Shown piece after piece: positions 60,836-64,000 of a stretch of 64,000 bases of DNA. A model generated the notes under the pieces. The model searched no databases, had not been told where the DNA came from, and was given only the letters and a program-made list of their open reading frames with translations. The DNA comes from Guptibacillus hwajinpoensis (GTDB taxonomy: Bacteria; Bacillota; Bacilli; Bacillales; Bacillaceae_O), in NCBI GenBank assembly GCA_016841765.1, contig JAENYN010000024.1, forward strand, positions 1-64,000, read 5' to 3'. Each line of letters opens with the position of its first letter. Position 1 is the first letter of the stretch. Position numbers and translations under genes: made by a program.

Positions 60836-61079
60836 TGAGTTTTTTCGAATGAGGGGAAAAGCAGTAGAACTATGGCAAGCTGACCCTTTTATTCTTATTA
60901 GATCAAGTAATGCTACTATTACGGGAATTTTTTTCGGGCTTCCGGTCTGCTTTTTGCTCTTGGAAAGGCGTTCAGCCGCGCATCCATAAAAAGGCATGGA
61001 GTAAAACTGGCCAGGACGTATTTAATCCATCCGGCCGTTTCGATACAGATCACAACAATAGATGTCTGGAGGTATCAGA

Positions 61080-62759
61080 ATGAATTACAATGAGTGGTGG
61101 CGCAAAGCCGTTGTATATCAAATTTATCCAAAAAGTTTCAATGACACAACCGGAAATGGTGTAGGTGATATTCAGGGAATCATCGAAAAGCTTGATTACT
61201 TGAAAAATCTTGGCGTCGATGTATTGTGGCTGACACCGATTTACCAATCCCCCCAGCGGGATAACGGCTATGATATCAGTGATTATCACAAAATCCAGGA
61301 AGAGTACGGAACAATGGAGGATTTCGAAAAGCTCCTCGAGGAAGCCCATGACCGCGGCCTGAAAATCATCATGGATCTTGTTGTGAATCATACATCAACT
61401 GAGCATGAATGGTTTAAGGAATCCCGCAAATCCAAGGATAATCGTTACCGCAACTATTATATCTGGAAAGACGGCAAGGATAATGGAGAGCCGCCGACCA
61501 ACTGGAAATCGAAATTTGGGGGCAATGCCTGGCAATATGATGAGCAGACAGGCCAATATTACCTGCACCTGTTCGACGTGACTCAGGCCGATCTTAACTG
61601 GGAAAATGAAGAAGTGCGCCAGCAAGTATACGAGATGATGCATTATTGGTTTGAAAAAGGCATTGATGGGTTCAGGCTGGATGTCATCAATTTAATTTCC
61701 AAAAACCAGGACTTTCCTGACGATGACTCAGGCGACGGCAGAAAGTTTTACACGGATGGCCCAAGGGTCCATGAATACTTGCATGAAATGAATACGGAAG
61801 TCCTGTCAAAATACGATGCCGTGACGGTTGGAGAGATGTCATCCACCAAGATTGAAGACTGTGTAAAATATTCCAGCCCTGAACGGGAAGAGTTGAGCAT
61901 GACCTTTAACTTCCACCATTTGAAAGTGGATTATCCAAACGGGGAAAAATGGGCAATCGGCGCAATGGATTTTCTTTCGCTGAAACGAATTCTTTCCAAA
62001 TGGCAGGAAGGGATGTATAGCGGCGGAGGCTGGAATGCTTTGTTCTGGTGCAATCATGACCAGCCCCGGGTTGTAACCCGATATGGCAATGATGAAAAGT
62101 ATTACAATGAATCGGCGAAAATGCTGGCAACAGTGATTCATATGATGCAGGGCACCCCTTACATTTTCCAGGGGGAAGAAATCGGCATGACGAACCCAAA
62201 GTTTGAAAAAATTGAGTTATACCATGACGTGGAAACCTTGAACATCTATAAACTGCTGAAAGAGGAAAAAGGTCTCCCTGAAGAAGAAATCATTGAGATC
62301 ATCAAGCAAAAGTCCCGTGACAATTCAAGGACGCCGGTCCAGTGGAATTCAGATAAGCATGCCGGTTTCACAACGGGAACGCCGTGGATCAGTGTTCCGG
62401 ACAAATATAAGGAAATCAACGTGGAAAACGCTCTCCAGGACAGTGAATCGATTTTCTATTACTATCAAAAGCTGATCCAGCTGCGCAAAGAGGTAGATTT
62501 GATCACATATGGGGAATATGAATTGCTCCACGAATATGATCCGAAAATTTTCTCATATGTCCGTAAAGGGGACAACGAAACACTCCTGGTCGTCAACAAC
62601 TTTTTTGACAGCGAAGCGGAATTCACCCTGCCCGATCACATTGATGTGAAAGGGTGTATCAGTGATGTCCTTATCAGCAATTATGCTGAGCCGCAATTGG
62701 ACTTCAGAAACATGACGCTGAGGCCGTATGAGTCTATTGTCTATCATTTGAAAAAATAA
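61080..62759 (+). CDS. treA: Trehalose-6-phosphate hydrolase (phospho-alpha-1,1-glucosidase)
   Basis: A 559-residue GH13 enzyme closely resembling B. subtilis TreA. Catalytic residues: nucleophile Asp in GFRLDVIN, acid/base Glu in VGEMSS, and the transition-state Asp in NHDQPR. TreA-type blocks include KAVVYQIYPKSFNDTTGNG, HHLKVDYPNGEKWAIG and SRDNSRTPVQW. It splits cytoplasmic trehalose 6-phosphate into glucose and glucose 6-phosphate. CTGGAGGT precedes the chosen ATG. It is followed by treR 90 nt later. The PTS permease gene treP, which normally precedes it, is missing. Confidence 0.95.
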   Translation: MNYNEWWRKAVVYQIYPKSFNDTTGNGVGDIQGIIEKLDYLKNLGVDVLWLTPIYQSPQRDNGYDISDYHKIQEEYGTMEDFEKLLEEAHDRGLKIIMDLVVNHTSTEHEWFKESRKSKDNRYRNYYIWKDGKDNGEPPTNWKSKFGGNAWQYDEQTGQYYLHLFDVTQADLNWENEEVRQQVYEMMHYWFEKGIDGFRLDVINLISKNQDFPDDDSGDGRKFYTDGPRVHEYLHEMNTEVLSKYDAVTVGEMSSTKIEDCVKYSSPEREELSMTFNFHHLKVDYPNGEKWAIGAMDFLSLKRILSKWQEGMYSGGGWNALFWCNHDQPRVVTRYGNDEKYYNESAKMLATVIHMMQGTPYIFQGEEIGMTNPKFEKIELYHDVETLNIYKLLKEEKGLPEEEIIEIIKQKSRDNSRTPVQWNSDKHAGFTTGTPWISVPDKYKEINVENALQDSESIFYYYQKLIQLRKEVDLITYGEYELLHEYDPKIFSYVRKGDNETLLVVNNFFDSEAEFTLPDHIDVKGCISDVLISNYAEPQLDFRNMTLRPYESIVYHLKK

Positions 62760-62849
62760 AAAATCTTGCAGGCGGAGTCACCTCTCTGCCTGCTTTTATC
62801 CATCGCGGCTTCCGTATTTCCGGATAGTCTGAAAAAGGAGCAGGGGAGT

Positions 62850-63569
62850 ATGAATAACAAATATAAAAAAATCTATCAGGAGATTGCAGAGCAAATCGAA
62901 ACGGGGAAAATGAAACCGGATACAAAGCTTCCGTCCGAGCATGAACTGATGGAGTTGTACGGCGTTTCGCGGGAGACGATTCGGAAGGCTTTGAATTTGC
63001 TTGCCCAGAATGGCTACATCCAAAAAATCCGCGGGAAAGGATCTATCGTTTTGGATCTGAAACGGTATGATTTTCCGGTATCAGGCATGGTCAGCTTCCG
63101 GGAACTCGCCGATAAAATGGGGCAAAACACACGCACGATTGTAAAAGAACTCAGTATCACTGAACCGGATGATTACTTGAAGGAACAGCTGCAGATCAAA
63201 AGCGATGACGATATCTGGAAAGTGGTAAGAGTACGCGAAATAGATGGTGAAAAAGTAATTCTTGATAAAGATTACTTCCTAACATCGTTTGTGCCGGAAT
63301 TAACAAAAAAGGCGTGCGAACATTCGATTTATGAATACCTGGAGGAGGAAAAAGGGCTCGAAATCAGTTTTGCCAAAAAAGTGATTTCAGTTGAGGAGCC
63401 TGGCGATGAAGACCGGAAACTCCTTGATTTTAATGACTATCATGCCGTTGTAGTTGTCAGGAATTATGTTTACCTGAAAAGCGCTGATCTGTTTCAATAT
63501 ACGGAATCACGGCATCGCCCCGACAAATTCAGATTTGTCGATTTTGCCAGAAGGGAACGGAAGCGCTGA
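62850..63569 (+). CDS. treR: Trehalose operon repressor, GntR family
   Basis: A 239-residue GntR/HutC-type regulator: an N-terminal winged helix (KIYQEIAEQIETGKMKPDTKLPSE, then VSRETIRKALNLLAQNGYIQK) and a C-terminal UTRA ligand domain (from about residue 85, with DDIWKVVRVREIDGEKVILDKDYF). It follows treA and would bind the operator in the promoter at 60785, with trehalose 6-phosphate as likely effector. AAAAGGAG lies upstream of the ATG. The pair treA-treR is conserved in Bacillus, where treP completes the operon. Confidence 0.93.
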   Translation: MNNKYKKIYQEIAEQIETGKMKPDTKLPSEHELMELYGVSRETIRKALNLLAQNGYIQKIRGKGSIVLDLKRYDFPVSGMVSFRELADKMGQNTRTIVKELSITEPDDYLKEQLQIKSDDDIWKVVRVREIDGEKVILDKDYFLTSFVPELTKKACEHSIYEYLEEEKGLEISFAKKVISVEEPGDEDRKLLDFNDYHAVVVVRNYVYLKSADLFQYTESRHRPDKFRFVDFARRERKR

Positions 63570-63600
63570 TAAAATTGAAGGAAGGGATAAAAAGATGAAA

Positions 63601-63626
63601 GGCCTGCTCCCATCCCGGGGCAGGCC
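63601..63626. terminator. Terminator between treR and the small membrane protein
   Basis: GGCCTGC and GCAGGCC form a stem with a 12-nt GC-rich loop, lying between convergent genes. The T tract is weak on both sides. Confidence 0.6.
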
Positions 63627-63632
63627 GTCTGC

Positions 63633-63818
63633 TTATTTTTGTTTTTTATTAAAGAGAAGCTCATATCCAGCCATAAGAAAGGATAAGACAGCTGTGAGAA
63701 GGGGAATGTAGCCAAAAGCATTCCCTTCATCCAGGTACCGCCAGGCGGCCCAAAGCATAACGGCTCCAAACAGGAAGCCGAGAATAATGACCCATTTTTC
63801 TCTGTTCTCTTTATTCAC
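63633..63818 (-). CDS. Small two-helix membrane protein
   Basis: A 61-residue protein with a charged start (NKENREKW) and two membrane helices (about 9-27 and 36-55) joined by RYLDEGNAFGYIP. The start is GTG with a modest GGTGAT ribosome site. It resembles small bacterial membrane proteins of no known role. Convergent with treR. Confidence 0.65.
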   Translation of the reverse strand: MNKENREKWVIILGFLFGAVMLWAAWRYLDEGNAFGYIPLLTAVLSFLMAGYELLFNKKQK

Positions 63819-64000
63819 AACATATCACCGTTCCGGCAGAAGTTTATTTTTATCATATCATAAACAGAATAAAAGTGCTGTCTTTGCCGGATATGGGCTC
63901 AGGTTTGCGAAAGACATGAGAAAACCGGCTGAAGAGATCGCCCCAAAAATAGAAAGGATTACCTGGCGTTCAGCTGATTTGTGATATCAAGCAAGTCCTT

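Noticed and set aside
63787-63984. A 65-codon plus-strand frame at the window end
   Set aside because: It overlaps the small membrane protein gene and has no ribosome site; no evidence for a gene that continues past the window.

Overview
The window is chromosomal DNA of a spore-forming, Gram-positive member of the Bacillaceae. Evidence: strong AGGAGG-type ribosome binding sites with some TTG and GTG starts, a GerA-type germinant receptor operon, an Sda-like checkpoint peptide, a Spo0E-like phosphatase, YjcZ-type sporulation proteins, and the Bacillus-style PxpBAC, GlpFK, TreA-TreR and queCDE arrangements. I cannot name the species. I see no rRNA, tRNA, phage, insertion sequence or CRISPR array. 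Most genes are ordinary core or semi-core loci. Between them lie many short palindromic or dispersed non-coding repeats.

Layout. 1-6 kb: a dispersed repeat, cspD, an sda-like gene, a VanZ-like protein, the 5-oxoprolinase genes pxpB-pxpA-pxpC (minus strand), and an amidohydrolase-fold protein that has lost its metal ligands. 6-14 kb: an M20 aminoacylase, then a run of small membrane or secreted proteins (two YjcZ-like, one Met/His-rich exported protein, three SHOCT-tailed membrane proteins, a four-helix membrane protein), a CcdA-like thiol transporter, a beta-propeller-like lipoprotein and an OmpR-type two-component system. This is the best candidate here for an uncharacterised functional module. 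14-20 kb: an LCP cell-wall ligase, a stand-alone TipAS domain and gerAA-AB-AC. 20-24 kb: glpF-glpK with a cre-overlapped promoter and a leader terminator. 24-26 kb: DUF1659, DUF2922 and YvrJ small genes, then a cluster of DnaA boxes.

26-37 kb: a GNAT, an APH(6)-like kinase, an exported ferritin-like protein, a MATE pump, an OPT oligopeptide transporter, a YdcF protein, and an accessory run of nucleotidyltransferase, two methyltransferases, a histidine phosphatase and a GNAT. 37-40 kb: queC-queD-queE under a preQ1-I riboswitch, a DUF2087 regulator and deoD. 40-49 kb: membrane and YcgG-type proteins, two GNATs, a YdjM-like protein, yhdT-panF, murB and a GH18 glycosidase. 49-60 kb: several very small proteins, nhaC, a HIT protein, an M29 aminopeptidase, a CamS-type lipoprotein and most of the repeats. 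60-64 kb: a Spo0E-like gene and treA-treR with the TreR operator inside the promoter spacer.

Regulatory DNA that can be read directly includes the preQ1-I riboswitch, the glp leader, the tre promoter/operator, a pair of related terminator-bearing leader elements (upstream of gerAA and of a 53-residue membrane protein) and two palindrome families. A third, longer repeat family carries a perfect DnaA box in each copy. All functions are inferred from sequence alone; no database search was possible.
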